This document shows positions 10,428 to 20,000 of a stretch of DNA of 64,000 nucleotides, one piece after another. Below the pieces are notes generated by a model, which was not told where the DNA came from, ran no database searches, and saw only the letters and a list, made by a program, of their open reading frames with translations. The stretch is from contig NZ_CP110921.1 of assembly GCF_026247885.1 (NCBI RefSeq), positions 2,847,001 through 2,911,000 of the forward strand. The letters are read 5' to 3'. The translations under genes and the position numbers were made by a program. This stretch comes from Methylococcus mesophilus (GTDB taxonomy: Bacteria > Pseudomonadota > Gammaproteobacteria > Methylococcales > Methylococcaceae). The first letter of the stretch is position 1. Every line of letters starts with the position of its first letter.

Positions 10428-11600
10428 TCACCCGATGGCAGTGGCGGGGCAGTCGCCCAGAACTTTCGACAATAGGGCAATGCCAAGCTCGATCTTTTCC
10501 GGGCTCGCATGGCTGAAATTCAGCCGCAAGGCCGGATAGCTTTGATCCGCAACCGGGAAAAACGGCTCTCCCGGCATGAATGCCACGTCATGGTCCAGCG
10601 CAACTTTGAGCGCTGCCAGGGTGTCGATGTTCTCGATCAGTCGCAGCCAGAAGAACAGACCGCCGGCCGGTGCCGACCATTCCGCCAAGCCGCTGAAATG
10701 TCGTTCCAGGGCGGCCTGCATCGTATCCCGGCGCTCGGCGTAGACGTCGTTCATGTACGCCAGGTGCTTCCCGAAGTCGCTGGAGGCGAGGAAGCGCGCC
10801 AGCCAGGCCTGGCCGGTTCGGCCGGTGTGAAGGTCGCTCGATTGCTTGAGGCGGACGAGCCAGGGAAATAAGGCGGGGGACGATGCGAGGTAGCCGACGC
10901 GCAATCCCGGAGCCGTAATCTTGGAAAAGCTGCCCAGATATATCCAGGGCGCCCGCTCGAGATATGCGCAGACCGGCGTTCTGTCGCATGACGTATAGAC
11001 CAGATCCCTATAGGGATCGTCTTCCACCAGAGGCGTGCCGGTTTCATCCAGTACCGCCGCGACGGCGCGGCGTGCCGCATCGTTGTAGCAGCATCCCGAC
11101 GGGTTCTGGAAGCTGGGGATGAGATAGACGAAAGCGGGCCGGTGGCGGTCGATGGCCGTTTTCAGCGCATCCGGATCGATGCCTTCGGCTTGCAAGGGCA
11201 GGCCATGGAACTCCGCGCCGTAGACCCGGAAGCATTGGAGCGCGGCCAGGTAGGTCGGCGATTCCAGCAGCACCGGTGTTCCTTCGTCGATGAACAGTTT
11301 GCCGACCAGGTCGATACCCTGCTGGGAGCCGGTCGTTACCAGCACCTGTTCGGCTTGGCACCGAAGCCCGAGGTCCGAAAGCCCCTGGGCAATCAGCTTC
11401 CGTAACGCCGGCTCCCCTTCGCTGGGGCCGTATTGGCGGGAATTCGCGGCACAGGGGCTGAAATCCAGCTCCGGCATCAGTTCTTCCGCCGGCAGACCGC
11501 CGGCGAAAGAGATGACCCCGGGCCGCTGAGTGATCTGCAGAATGTCCCGGATGAGGGAGCTGGTAAGGCGTTCGGTTCGGCGGGAAAGTCGATGCGTCAT
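10428..11600 (-). CDS. PLP-dependent aminotransferase (fold type I, class I/II)
   Basis: This 390-residue protein has the GGLPAEELMP entrance, QQGIDLVGKLFIDEGTPVLLE, VYLIPSFQNPSG, DDPYRDLVY with the PLP-binding Asp, and the Schiff-base lysine in GSFSKITAPGLRVGY. It resembles the 2-aminoadipate/aspartate aminotransferase group also fused in MocR regulators, but lacks the wHTH domain. The substrate is unknown. The start is ATG 11600. A second gene at 39657-40858 is a recognisable but broken paralogue, so this is the working copy. Confidence 0.85.
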   Translation of the reverse strand: MTHRLSRRTERLTSSLIRDILQITQRPGVISFAGGLPAEELMPELDFSPCAANSRQYGPSEGEPALRKLIAQGLSDLGLRCQAEQVLVTTGSQQGIDLVGKLFIDEGTPVLLESPTYLAALQCFRVYGAEFHGLPLQAEGIDPDALKTAIDRHRPAFVYLIPSFQNPSGCCYNDAARRAVAAVLDETGTPLVEDDPYRDLVYTSCDRTPVCAYLERAPWIYLGSFSKITAPGLRVGYLASSPALFPWLVRLKQSSDLHTGRTGQAWLARFLASSDFGKHLAYMNDVYAERRDTMQAALERHFSGLAEWSAPAGGLFFWLRLIENIDTLAALKVALDHDVAFMPGEPFFPVADQSYPALRLNFSHASPEKIELGIALLSKVLGDCPATAIG

Positions 11601-12052
11601 GGGAATCCGGCTTGGTTGATTGAGCCAATTCGGCTGCATGGTTTCAAAAAATTTGAGCAAAGTTCGCCGCCGCTCCGGCCATAAAGACGAGAGGCCATTG
11701 GCGTGGCGCCGTTCGCAAGCTTTTGACTATACAACATCATGGCCGTGTGCCCCCGTGCTGTGTGGACAAGCAAACCTGAGGCGCCTTCCCCCCTCCATCT
11801 GCGTGGTGGTGGGCATACGGCGAGAAGATTTGCAACGACTTGCAAACTAAACATGGTCTTGACCGCAGAATTTGGTTAGTATTTCGGCCCGATTACGGAA
11901 GACGAGGCCGCTTGGCGTCGACTTCCGTCAGCGCCGCGTTGTAGCCGGGCAGGTACCGGCGGGTCGACGGGCAGAGGGATGCGACAGCAGTCACCCGGCT
12001 CCAGACTCAAAATTACAACGATAACTACGATACCCGAGGAGACTCAGTCGAT
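11601..12052. other. Intergenic region between divergent genes
   Basis: About 450 bp between the aminotransferase start and the small secreted protein start. I see no convincing open frame, RNA gene or repeat. It presumably holds the two divergent promoters. Confidence 0.5.
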
Positions 12053-12421
12053 ATGAAAATTCAGAATGCCCTGTCCAAATTCGCTGCTTTGCTGGTAGCC
12101 GGTTCCTTGAGCTTCGGCGCCTTCGCCGCGGAAGACGCTCACGGCGTGAAGAGAGCTACCGAAGAAGCCTTGAAGGCGTCTCAGGATGCCCTGGAACAGG
12201 CGAAAGCCGGTCAGACGGACGCTGCAATTGCAAGCTCCAAGCTGTACCGTCAGAAAGCGAAGGAAATCACCGGCGCTGCTGCCGGCATTTCGCTGCAGAA
12301 GGCCATGGGCTCTGCCAAGGGCGCTGCTACCGATCTCGAAGCCGGCAACAATGCAGCGGCCATTGAGAAACTGACCGATGTTGTGACCCGTATGACGGAC
12401 ATCAACGCTAACACGAAGTAA
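12053..12421 (+). CDS. Small secreted Ala-rich helical protein of unknown function
   Basis: 122 residues with a Sec signal peptide (SKFAALLVAGSLSFGAFAAED, cleavage likely after AFA). The mature part is almost entirely alpha-helical and Ala-rich: three amphipathic stretches such as VKRATEEALKASQDALEQAK and AAAIEKLTDVVTRM. No family is recognised; it could be a periplasmic metal-responsive or scaffold helix bundle. The start is supported by GAGGAGAC about 10 nt upstream, and a strong terminator follows, so it is a single-gene unit. Confidence 0.7.
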   Translation: MKIQNALSKFAALLVAGSLSFGAFAAEDAHGVKRATEEALKASQDALEQAKAGQTDAAIASSKLYRQKAKEITGAAAGISLQKAMGSAKGAATDLEAGNNAAAIEKLTDVVTRMTDINANTK

Positions 12422-12472
12422 CTTCACTTCGTCGATCGTCTGCCGGCCGAACCGCCGACAGGTGATGAAAGG

Positions 12473-12500
12473 GCGGGGCGCGATGCGCCCCGCTTTTTTT
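12473..12500 (+). terminator. Rho-independent terminator
   Basis: GCGGGGCG (12473-12480), a 5-nt loop and CGCCCCGC (12486-12493) form a perfect 8-bp stem followed by seven T. It ends the transcript of the small helical secreted protein. Confidence 0.92.
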
Positions 12501-12529
12501 CATGCTAGCCGCGGCCGTATCCGAGGTGC

Positions 12530-12886
12530 TTACGGCGCGTGCCGCACGCCGGCACCGGCAATGTATTCAGGCGTGCTTGGTTCGGGGTTTGCCTCCATGT
12601 AGGCACGGAAACCGGCGAATACCGGCCAGGTGACCGTCTCCATGCCGCTCGCGGCCAATAAGCCGATACCTGCAAAGGCGCGCTCCACCCAGTTCGGACG
12701 GGTTTTCATCCGGAAATCCCGCTGCAGGGTCTCCTCATCATCAGTCATCAACGCATAAGTCAGCCGCGTATTGTGGAACGCCATGGGCTGAGCCGGCCGG
12801 TCCGGCGTCGCGGGCTCCGCGCCGCAGCCAGCCAGAAGGCACATCAGTGCTGAAATCGCCAATTTTGAAGGCTTTTCCGCGATCAT
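12530..12886 (-). CDS. Small lipoprotein of unknown function
   Basis: 118 residues with a type II signal peptide and lipobox LLAGC (Cys21). The mature protein has a hydrophobic stretch near residues 68-90 (VERAFAGIGLLAASG) that may be membrane-associated. No family recognised. It is convergent with the terminator of the preceding secreted gene and divergent from thiE. Confidence 0.6.
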   Translation of the reverse strand: MIAEKPSKLAISALMCLLAGCGAEPATPDRPAQPMAFHNTRLTYALMTDDEETLQRDFRMKTRPNWVERAFAGIGLLAASGMETVTWPVFAGFRAYMEANPEPSTPEYIAGAGVRHAP

Positions 12887-13017
12887 CTTCTGATTAAAAC
12901 ATTCACAATATCCGGAAGCCTACCATGAATGGCATGGTACGAGGCAGGCGCCCGCCGGCTTCCGACGATCGATAACACTCTGGCGCTTTCGGCAAACACT
13001 CAGTGGTGGAAGATTCG

Positions 13018-13680
13018 ATGCACCTGCCGTTTCCCTCGAAGGGACTCTATGCGATCACGCCCGATCGGCTGCGAGGCGATGCGCTGCTTGCCGCAGTGGA
13101 ACTCGCCCTCCTCGGGGGCGCGGCGGTACTGCAATACCGGCCCAAGTCGGGATCGGCGAAAGATCACCTGGCCGAAGGGAGCCGGCTACTCGGTGTTTGT
13201 CGCGCCGCCGGCGTTCCCCTCATCATCAACGACAGTCCGCGGCTGGTGGCTGAGATAGGTGCGGACGGAGTACACCTGGGCAGGGACGATGGCGGGGTGG
13301 CGGCAGCGCGGAGCTTAATCGGCGCCCAGGCGATCGTCGGCGTTTCCTGTTATGACTCGCTGGATCGGGCGCTCCGAGCGGAAGCCGAGGGAGCCGCGTA
13401 CGTAGCCTTCGGGGCGTTTTTCCCGTCCGCCACCAAGCCCGGCGCACCGCGGGCCCGGCTGGAGACTTTACGGGAGGCGAAAATCCGCTTGAGCGTTCCC
13501 ATCGTCGCCATCGGCGGCCTGGACGCCGCCAACGCCAGTCAAGTCGTCGATGCCGGCGCGGACCTGGTCGCGGTCGTCGAGGCGGTATTCGGGGCGTCGG
13601 ATGTCGCGCGTGCAGCATCCGAACTGCGCGGCCTTGTTCACTCTCCGCCGAGCCGGCGACCGCTCCTTGACGGCGGCTGA
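13018..13680 (+). CDS. thiE: Thiamine-phosphate synthase ThiE
   Basis: About 220 residues of a TIM barrel that couples the HMP-pyrophosphate and thiazole-phosphate moieties to thiamine phosphate. Seen motifs are LYAITPDRL, VLQYRPK (usually QYRDK/E), PLIINDSPRL, DGVHLGRDD, GVSCYDS, FFPSATKPGAP and VAIGGLDAANA. The ATG at 13018 has GGAAG about 7 nt upstream, so I prefer it to the ATG at 13003. It lies directly upstream of the thiamine-diphosphate enzyme aceE, on the same strand with a 94-bp gap; a metabolic link is plausible but not shown. Confidence 0.9.
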   Translation: MHLPFPSKGLYAITPDRLRGDALLAAVELALLGGAAVLQYRPKSGSAKDHLAEGSRLLGVCRAAGVPLIINDSPRLVAEIGADGVHLGRDDGGVAAARSLIGAQAIVGVSCYDSLDRALRAEAEGAAYVAFGAFFPSATKPGAPRARLETLREAKIRLSVPIVAIGGLDAANASQVVDAGADLVAVVEAVFGASDVARAASELRGLVHSPPSRRPLLDGG

Positions 13681-13774
13681 AACAACCGTTTGGTATGATC
13701 CCATTGTCCTCGCGATGGAACGGCGGCATCATATTCGGTTAACGCTTTAATCAACCGAAGGGTCGAGAATCGCC

Positions 13775-16462
13775 ATGATCGCAAGCAATCCATCCCTGAA
13801 CTCCCAGTCCGCGGCCAACACGGATACCGATCCGGAGGAAACCAGGGAGTGGCTGGACGCGCTTGCAGCCGTCATCGAAGCGGAAGGCGTCGAGCGCGCG
13901 CATTTCCTGATAGAAAAGCTTGTCGACAAGGCACGCCGCTCCGGTGCGAACCTGCCTTACAAGGCACACACCGCCTACATCAATACGATTCCGCCACACG
14001 CCGAGGCGCGCAGCCCAGGCGATGCCGGCTTCGAACACCGCATCCGCTGCTATCTGCGCTGGAACGCCATGGCGATGGTGGTGCGCGCGAATCAGAAATC
14101 CACCGAGTACGGCGGACACATTTCCAGCTTCGCCTCCTCGGCCACACTCTACGACGTCGGCTTCAACCATTTCTTCCACGCCCCTGATCGCGACCACGGC
14201 GGCGACCTGGTGTTTTTCCAGGGCCATTCCGCGCCCGGCATCTATGCCCGGGCCTTCCTGGAGGGGCGGCTGACGGAAGAGCATCTGGACCGGTTCCGCG
14301 CCGAAGTCGGCGGCGGCGGGCTTTCGTCCTACCCCCACCCCTGGCTGATGCCGGATTTCTGGCAGTTCCCGACTGTCTCCATGGGCCTCGGGCCGCTGAT
14401 GGCGATCTATCAGGCCCGGTTCATGAAATACCTGGTCGACCGCAAGATCCTGCCGAACACCGAAGACCGCAAGGTCTGGTGCTTCTGCGGCGACGGCGAG
14501 ATGGACGAACCGGAATCCATGGGCGCCATCGGCCTCGCCGGCCGGGAAAGACTGGACAACCTGATCTTCGTGGTCAACTGCAATCTGCAGCGCCTGGATG
14601 GGCCGGTGCGGGGCGACGGCAAGATCATCCAGGACCTGGAGGCGGAATTCCGCGGCGCCGGCTGGAACGTCATCAAGGTGATCTGGGGCTCGCATTGGGA
14701 CGCACTGCTGGCGCGCGATACCAAGGGACTGTTGCAGCAGCGCATGGAAGAGGTGGTCGACGGCGAATACCAGACCTACAAGGCCAAGGACGGCGCCTAT
14801 GTCCGGAAGCATTTCTTCGGCAAATATCCCGAACTGCTGGAAATGGTCGCCAACATGTCCGACGAGGATATCTGGCACCTGAACCGGGGCGGCCACGACC
14901 CGCACAAGGTGTACGCTGCCTACGCGGCCGCAGTGGCGCACAAAGGGCAGCCCACGGTGATCCTGGCCAAAACCATCAAGGGCTACGGCATGGGCCGGGC
15001 CGGCGAAGGCCAGATGGGCGCGCATCAGCAGAAGAAGCTGGATGCCGAAGCGCTCAAGGCATTCCGCGACCGTTTCAGCATTCCGATCCCGGACGACAAG
15101 GTGCACGAGGCGCCGTTCTACAAGCCGGCCGAAGACAGCCCCGAAATGATCTATCTGCAGGAGCGCCGCAAGGCTCTGGGCGGCTACCTGCCGCAAAGGC
15201 GGAAGGAGGCGCCCCATCTGCAGGTGCCCGAGCTGAGCATCTTCGAGACGATGCTGAAGAGCTCGGAAGACCGTGAAATGTCCACGACGATGGCCTTCGT
15301 CCGGCTGCTCTCCTCCCTGCTGCGCGACAAGGCGCTGGGCCGCTACGTGGTGCCGATCGTGCCCGACGAAGCTCGCACCTTCGGCATGGAAGGCCTGTTC
15401 CGGCAATACGGCATCTATTCCTCGGTCGGCCAGCTCTACGAGCCCCAGGACGCCGACACCGTGATGTTCTACCGCGAGGATAAATCCGGCCAAATCCTGG
15501 AAGAAGGGATCTGCGAAGCGGGCGGCATGTGCGATTGGATCGCAGCCGGCACGGCGTTCAGCAATCACAACGTGCAGATGATCCCGTTCTACATCTACTA
15601 CTCCATGTTCGGCTTCCAGCGCGTCGGCGACCTGATGTGGGCGGCGGGTGACATGCAGGCCCGCGGTTTCCTCATGGGCGGCACCGCGGGACGCACCACC
15701 CTGGCCGGTGAAGGCCTGCAGCACCAGGACGGCCACAGCCACCTGATCATGGGCGCGATTCCCAACTGCATCACCTACGACCCGACCTTCGCCTACGAAC
15801 TGGCGATCATCGTGCACGACGGCCTGCGCCGGATGTACCAGGAAGATGAGAGCGTCTTCTACTACATCACGGTGATGAACGAGAACTACTGCCATCCCGC
15901 CCTGCCGGAGGGCGCGGAGGAAGGCATCGTCAAGGGGCTGTACAAGTTCCGCGATGCCGGTAAGGACGAGGCCGTGCAGTTGATAGGCAGCGGCACGATC
16001 CTGCGCGAAGTGCTGAAGGCGGCCGATTTGCTCGAAGCGGATTACGGCATCGAGGCCGGCGTCTGGAGCGCCACCAGCTTCAACCAGTTGCGCCGCGATG
16101 GCTCGGAGGTTTCGCGCTGGAACCTGCTGCATCCGGAACAGCCAAATAAGATCAGCTATGTCGAACAGTGCCTGGCGGCGAGCAAAGGTCCGATCATCGC
16201 GGCGTCGGACTATGTCAAGGCCTATCCGGACCTGATCCGGGAATTCGTGCCCCGGAGCTACACCGTGCTCGGGACCGACGGCTTCGGCCGCAGCGACCGC
16301 CGTTCGGCGCTGCGCCAGTTTTTCGAGGTCGATAGCTACCACATTGCGTTCGCGGCCCTGAAGTCCCTGGCCGACGAAGGCGGAATCGAAAAATCCAAGC
16401 TGGCGGATGCGATGGCCCGCTGGAACATCGACCCGGACAAGGCCAACCCGGTCGGCTGCTGA
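13775..16462 (+). CDS. aceE: Pyruvate dehydrogenase E1 component, homodimeric type
   Basis: The 895-residue enzyme decarboxylates pyruvate using thiamine diphosphate and acetylates the lipoyl group of E2. It is of the single-chain alpha2 type usual in gammaproteobacteria. The TPP motif reads CGDGEMDEPES near residue 240 and continues to NCNLQRLDGPV. YGGHISSFASSATLYDVG and HDGLRRMYQEDESVFYY are also family blocks. The length matches E. coli AceE (887). It is first gene of aceE-aceF-lpd, 15 bp before aceF, with no PdhR-like regulator nearby. Confidence 0.97.
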   Translation: MIASNPSLNSQSAANTDTDPEETREWLDALAAVIEAEGVERAHFLIEKLVDKARRSGANLPYKAHTAYINTIPPHAEARSPGDAGFEHRIRCYLRWNAMAMVVRANQKSTEYGGHISSFASSATLYDVGFNHFFHAPDRDHGGDLVFFQGHSAPGIYARAFLEGRLTEEHLDRFRAEVGGGGLSSYPHPWLMPDFWQFPTVSMGLGPLMAIYQARFMKYLVDRKILPNTEDRKVWCFCGDGEMDEPESMGAIGLAGRERLDNLIFVVNCNLQRLDGPVRGDGKIIQDLEAEFRGAGWNVIKVIWGSHWDALLARDTKGLLQQRMEEVVDGEYQTYKAKDGAYVRKHFFGKYPELLEMVANMSDEDIWHLNRGGHDPHKVYAAYAAAVAHKGQPTVILAKTIKGYGMGRAGEGQMGAHQQKKLDAEALKAFRDRFSIPIPDDKVHEAPFYKPAEDSPEMIYLQERRKALGGYLPQRRKEAPHLQVPELSIFETMLKSSEDREMSTTMAFVRLLSSLLRDKALGRYVVPIVPDEARTFGMEGLFRQYGIYSSVGQLYEPQDADTVMFYREDKSGQILEEGICEAGGMCDWIAAGTAFSNHNVQMIPFYIYYSMFGFQRVGDLMWAAGDMQARGFLMGGTAGRTTLAGEGLQHQDGHSHLIMGAIPNCITYDPTFAYELAIIVHDGLRRMYQEDESVFYYITVMNENYCHPALPEGAEEGIVKGLYKFRDAGKDEAVQLIGSGTILREVLKAADLLEADYGIEAGVWSATSFNQLRRDGSEVSRWNLLHPEQPNKISYVEQCLAASKGPIIAASDYVKAYPDLIREFVPRSYTVLGTDGFGRSDRRSALRQFFEVDSYHIAFAALKSLADEGGIEKSKLADAMARWNIDPDKANPVGC

Positions 16463-16477
16463 GGAGGATAAAAAGAA

Positions 16478-17782
16478 ATGGCACAAGAGCAAACCGTCGT
16501 CGTCCCCGATATCGGCGACTTCAAGGACGTCGAGATCATCGAGGTGCTGGTCAAGCCGGGCGACAAGATCGCGGCGAACGACTCGCTGATCACCCTGGAG
16601 AGCGACAAGGCGGCGATGGAGATCCCCTCGCCCTATGCCGGCATCGTGGCCGAACTCCATGTCGGCGTGGGCACCAAGGTCAGCATGGGGACGCCGATCC
16701 TGCTGCTGCGGGCGGACGAGAGTGCGGAAACGCCCGTAGCGGTCGCCGCTCCTGCCGAACCGGCACCAGCCGCTGCGCCGACGCCGATCGAGCCTGCCCC
16801 GGTTCTACGGGCCGAAGCGCCGGCCGCTCCCGTCTCTCCGCCCGCTCCCCCTACGCCGACTCCGGTTGCCGAGGAAGGTTCGGGGCCGGCCCATGCCAGC
16901 CCCGCCGTCCGCCGCTTCGCCCGCGAACTCGGCGTCAACGTGGCGAAAGTCCGCGGCACCGGCCCCAAGGGCCGCATCCTGAAAACGGACATCCAGACCT
17001 TCGTGAAGGACGCCGTAGCGAAGGCGGAACGGCCCGCCGGCGGTTTCGCCTTGCCGGAGCTGCCGGAAATCGATTTCGCCCAGTTCGGCCCGATCGAGCG
17101 CCAGCCGCTGTCGCGGATCCAGAAGCTTTCGGCGGCCAATCTCCACCGGACTTGGATCACGGTCCCGCATGTTACCCAGCACGACGAGGCCGACATCACC
17201 GAGCTGGAAGCTTTCCGCAACGCACTCAAGGCCGAATCCGCCAAGCGCGGCGTCAAGCTGACCCCGCTGCCGTTCATCATCAAGGCCGTGGTCGCCGCCC
17301 TGAAAGCCTTCCCGCGCTTCAATGCATCGCTTGCGCCCAACGGCGAAGAACTGATCCTGAAGAGCTACTGCCACATCGGGTTCGCGGTGGACACGCCGGA
17401 CGGCCTGGTGGTGCCGGTGATCCGCGATGCCGACAGCAAGGGGATCTGGGACATCGCCGCCGAACTCGCCGCCATCGGCGACAAGGCCCGCGGCAAGAAG
17501 CTGCGCACGGCCGACCTGCAGGGCGGCACCTTCACCGTTTCCAGCTTAGGGGGAATCGGCGGCACGGCCTTTACGCCGATCATCAACGCCCCCGAGGTCG
17601 CCATCCTGGGCGTCTCCAAGGCGCAGATGCGGCCGGTGTTCCAAGACGGCCAGTTCGTCCCGCGGCTGATGCTGCCCTTGTCGCTGTCCTACGACCACCG
17701 CGTGATCGACGGCGCCGACGGCGTCCGCTTCGTCACCTATGTCAGCGGCCTGCTCGCCGACATGCGGCGCGTCCTGCTCTAA
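16478..17782 (+). CDS. aceF: Pyruvate dehydrogenase E2, dihydrolipoamide acetyltransferase
   Basis: 434 residues in the order: one lipoyl domain (residues 1-75, lipoyl Lys in LESDKAAMEIPSP), an Ala/Pro-rich linker (about 85-135), the E3-binding domain (ASPAVRRFARELG, GTGPKGRILKTDI), and the acyltransferase domain ending with the catalytic SYDHRVIDGADG. E. coli AceF has three lipoyl domains; a single one is common elsewhere. A Shine-Dalgarno GAGGAG stands just upstream. Confidence 0.96.
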   Translation: MAQEQTVVVPDIGDFKDVEIIEVLVKPGDKIAANDSLITLESDKAAMEIPSPYAGIVAELHVGVGTKVSMGTPILLLRADESAETPVAVAAPAEPAPAAAPTPIEPAPVLRAEAPAAPVSPPAPPTPTPVAEEGSGPAHASPAVRRFARELGVNVAKVRGTGPKGRILKTDIQTFVKDAVAKAERPAGGFALPELPEIDFAQFGPIERQPLSRIQKLSAANLHRTWITVPHVTQHDEADITELEAFRNALKAESAKRGVKLTPLPFIIKAVVAALKAFPRFNASLAPNGEELILKSYCHIGFAVDTPDGLVVPVIRDADSKGIWDIAAELAAIGDKARGKKLRTADLQGGTFTVSSLGGIGGTAFTPIINAPEVAILGVSKAQMRPVFQDGQFVPRLMLPLSLSYDHRVIDGADGVRFVTYVSGLLADMRRVLL

Positions 17783-17801
17783 TTGAAGAAGGATATTCCC
17801 G

Positions 17802-19223
17802 ATGGCTGAACCCAAGACGATTCACGCCGAGGTCCTGGTGCTGGGCGGGGGCCCCGGCGGTTACACCGCCGCTTTCCGCGCGGCGGACCTGGGCAAGCAG
17901 GTGGTCCTGGTCGAACGCTACCCGACCCTGGGCGGCGTCTGCCTTAACGTGGGCTGCATCCCGTCCAAGGCTTTGCTGCACACCGCGCAGATCATCCACG
18001 AAGCCAAGGAAGCCAGCGAGTTCGGCGTCCGCTTTGGCGCACCGGAAATCGATCTGGACCAGATCCGCGGCTTCAAGGACAAGGTGGTCAAGACCCTGAC
18101 CGGCGGGCTCGAGGCCCTCGCCAAGCAGCGCAAGGTGACGGTGGTGCAGGGCACCGGCCAGTTCGCCGGCGATCACAGTTTGAACGTGGAAACGGCCGAT
18201 GGCCCGGTCACGGTGAGTTTCGACCAGGCCATCATCGCCGCCGGTTCGCGGGCGGTGAAGATTCCGGGCTTCCCCAACGACGATCCGCGCCTGATGGATT
18301 CGACCGACGCCCTGGCGCTGCAGGAAGTGCCCAAGCGCCTCCTGATCGTCGGCGGCGGCATCATCGGCCTGGAAATGGCCACGGTGTATCACGCCCTGGG
18401 CGCCGGCATCACCGTGGTGGAACTGATGGACCAGCTGATCCCCGGCTGCGATGCCGATCTGGTGCGCCCGCTCCACCAGCACATCAAGAAGCAGTACGAG
18501 AACATCTATCTCAAGACCCGCGTTGCCCGGATCGAACCCGAAGCGGCCGGTCTCAAGGTGTTCTTCGAAGGGGAAGGTGCGCCCGAGTCCGATGTGTTCG
18601 ACCGGGTGCTGGTCGCGGTGGGGCGCGCCCCGAACGGCGCCCTGATCGGTGCGGAAAACGCAGGTGTCCACGTCGATGCCAAGGGCTTCATTCCGGTCGA
18701 CGAGCGCCAGCGCACCAATGTCCCGCATATCTATGCCATCGGCGACATCGTCGGCAACCCCATGCTGGCCCACAAGGCCACCCACGAGGCCAAGGTCGCC
18801 GCCGAAGTCATCGCCGGCCATCCTTCGGCGTTCCAGGCCCTGACCATTCCGTCGGTGGCTTACACCGATCCGGAAGTCGCCTGGATGGGCGTCACCGAAA
18901 CTCAGGCGAAAGCCCAGGGCATCGAATACGAAAAAGCCGTGTTCCCCTGGGCCGCGAGCGGACGCGCCTTGGGCATCGGCCGCAAGGAAGGCGCCACCAA
19001 ACTGTTGTGCGACAAGGCTACCAAGCGGGTGATCGGCGCCGGCATCGTCGGTCCCCACGCGGGTGAACTCATCGCCGAAGCCGTGCTGGCGCTGGAAATG
19101 GGCGCCGACGCCGAGGACATCGGCCTCACCGTCCATGCCCACCCGACCTTGTCGGAGACCTTCGCCTTCGCCGCGGAAATGATCGAAGGCACGATCACTG
19201 ATCTCTATATCCGCAAGCGCTGA
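17802..19223 (+). CDS. lpdA: Dihydrolipoyl dehydrogenase (E3)
   Basis: The 473-residue flavoprotein reoxidises the dihydrolipoyl groups of E2. It shows the FAD-binding GGGPGGYTAAFRAADLG, redox disulfide GGVCLNVGCIPSKAL, NAD-binding IVGGGIIGLEMA, a second FAD motif (YAIGDIVG) and the catalytic HAHPTLSE near the C-terminus. It lies 19 bp after aceF and completes the PDH operon. Confidence 0.97.
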   Translation: MAEPKTIHAEVLVLGGGPGGYTAAFRAADLGKQVVLVERYPTLGGVCLNVGCIPSKALLHTAQIIHEAKEASEFGVRFGAPEIDLDQIRGFKDKVVKTLTGGLEALAKQRKVTVVQGTGQFAGDHSLNVETADGPVTVSFDQAIIAAGSRAVKIPGFPNDDPRLMDSTDALALQEVPKRLLIVGGGIIGLEMATVYHALGAGITVVELMDQLIPGCDADLVRPLHQHIKKQYENIYLKTRVARIEPEAAGLKVFFEGEGAPESDVFDRVLVAVGRAPNGALIGAENAGVHVDAKGFIPVDERQRTNVPHIYAIGDIVGNPMLAHKATHEAKVAAEVIAGHPSAFQALTIPSVAYTDPEVAWMGVTETQAKAQGIEYEKAVFPWAASGRALGIGRKEGATKLLCDKATKRVIGAGIVGPHAGELIAEAVLALEMGADAEDIGLTVHAHPTLSETFAFAAEMIEGTITDLYIRKR

Positions 19224-19370
19224 CCGAGCCGGACCGCACTCGAAGAGACGGCGAATTCCATATTTTCTCCACATTTCCATCAAAGTTGGGGACCAAGCTA
19301 TGGGCAGGTATCCGATCAGGGTGCCTGCTTCCCTCAACCTTGAACTCGACTCGATCGAAGGAGAAACGCC

Positions 19371-19883
19371 ATGTTCGTTCGCAACTTGATGACCGCCGGC
19401 TTGCTGCTGGCATTGTCGGCCCCCGCGGTTCTTGCCAAGCCCGACAAAGGGCCGCATTTCCCGCCGGAATACGATCTCAACGGCGATGGAACCGTCACGT
19501 CCGATGAGGTGACGACCGCACGCACCGCCGAGTTCACCGCCATGGATACCGATGCCAGCGGATACGCCAGCATCGCCGAAATCGAGGCTTGGCTGACGGC
19601 CAAGCAAACGGAACGCTTTACGGCGCTGGATAGCGACGAGAGCAGCGCCCTGAGCCAGGCCGAATTCGTCGGCAGCGCTACGGGCAGGCAGGCGCGGCGG
19701 GCGGCCAAGGCCTTCAAGATAGGCGATACCGATCAGAACGGCGAGCTTTCCTCGGCCGAGTTCGCAGCGCTCCGTCCCGTCAGCCAGGACCTCATCAGAT
19801 TGCTCACCGCCGTGGATACTGATGACGATGATCAGATCTCCCTGGCCGAATACCTCGCCGAGCCTGCGAAACCCGGCCGCTGA
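19371..19883 (+). CDS. Secreted EF-hand calcium-binding protein
   Basis: 170 residues with a Sec signal peptide (MTAGLLLALSAPAVLAKPD). I count five EF-hand-type loops: DLNGDGTVTSDE, DTDASGYASIAE, DSDESSALSQAE, DTDQNGELSSAE and DTDDDDQISLAE. Most keep acidic residues at positions 1, 3, 5 and 12; the third is the weakest. A periplasmic calcium-binding or sensing role is expected but the partner is unknown. A GAAGGAG Shine-Dalgarno precedes the ATG. It lies upstream of a histidine kinase gene on the same strand with a gap of about 120 bp, so a functional link is possible. Confidence 0.85.
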   Translation: MFVRNLMTAGLLLALSAPAVLAKPDKGPHFPPEYDLNGDGTVTSDEVTTARTAEFTAMDTDASGYASIAEIEAWLTAKQTERFTALDSDESSALSQAEFVGSATGRQARRAAKAFKIGDTDQNGELSSAEFAALRPVSQDLIRLLTAVDTDDDDQISLAEYLAEPAKPGR

Positions 19884-20000
19884 AGCCGTCTCTCCGTCCC
19901 GTGGCGGCGGCCGGTTCCTGAGGCCGCCGGCCGCCGGGAGAGGCCAGCCCGGAATCATCCCGTCCCGCCGAAGGCGTGGCATCGGCAGCCGGCGGGCGCG

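Noticed and set aside
12887-13017. A TPP riboswitch before thiE.
   Set aside because: The short leader has no CUGAGA-type thi-box and no convincing fold.
13751-16660. A 969-codon open frame antisense to aceE, and a 1027-codon one antisense to lpd and neighbours.
   Set aside because: They mirror codon structure of the high-GC plus-strand genes, have low-complexity composition and no recognisable family.
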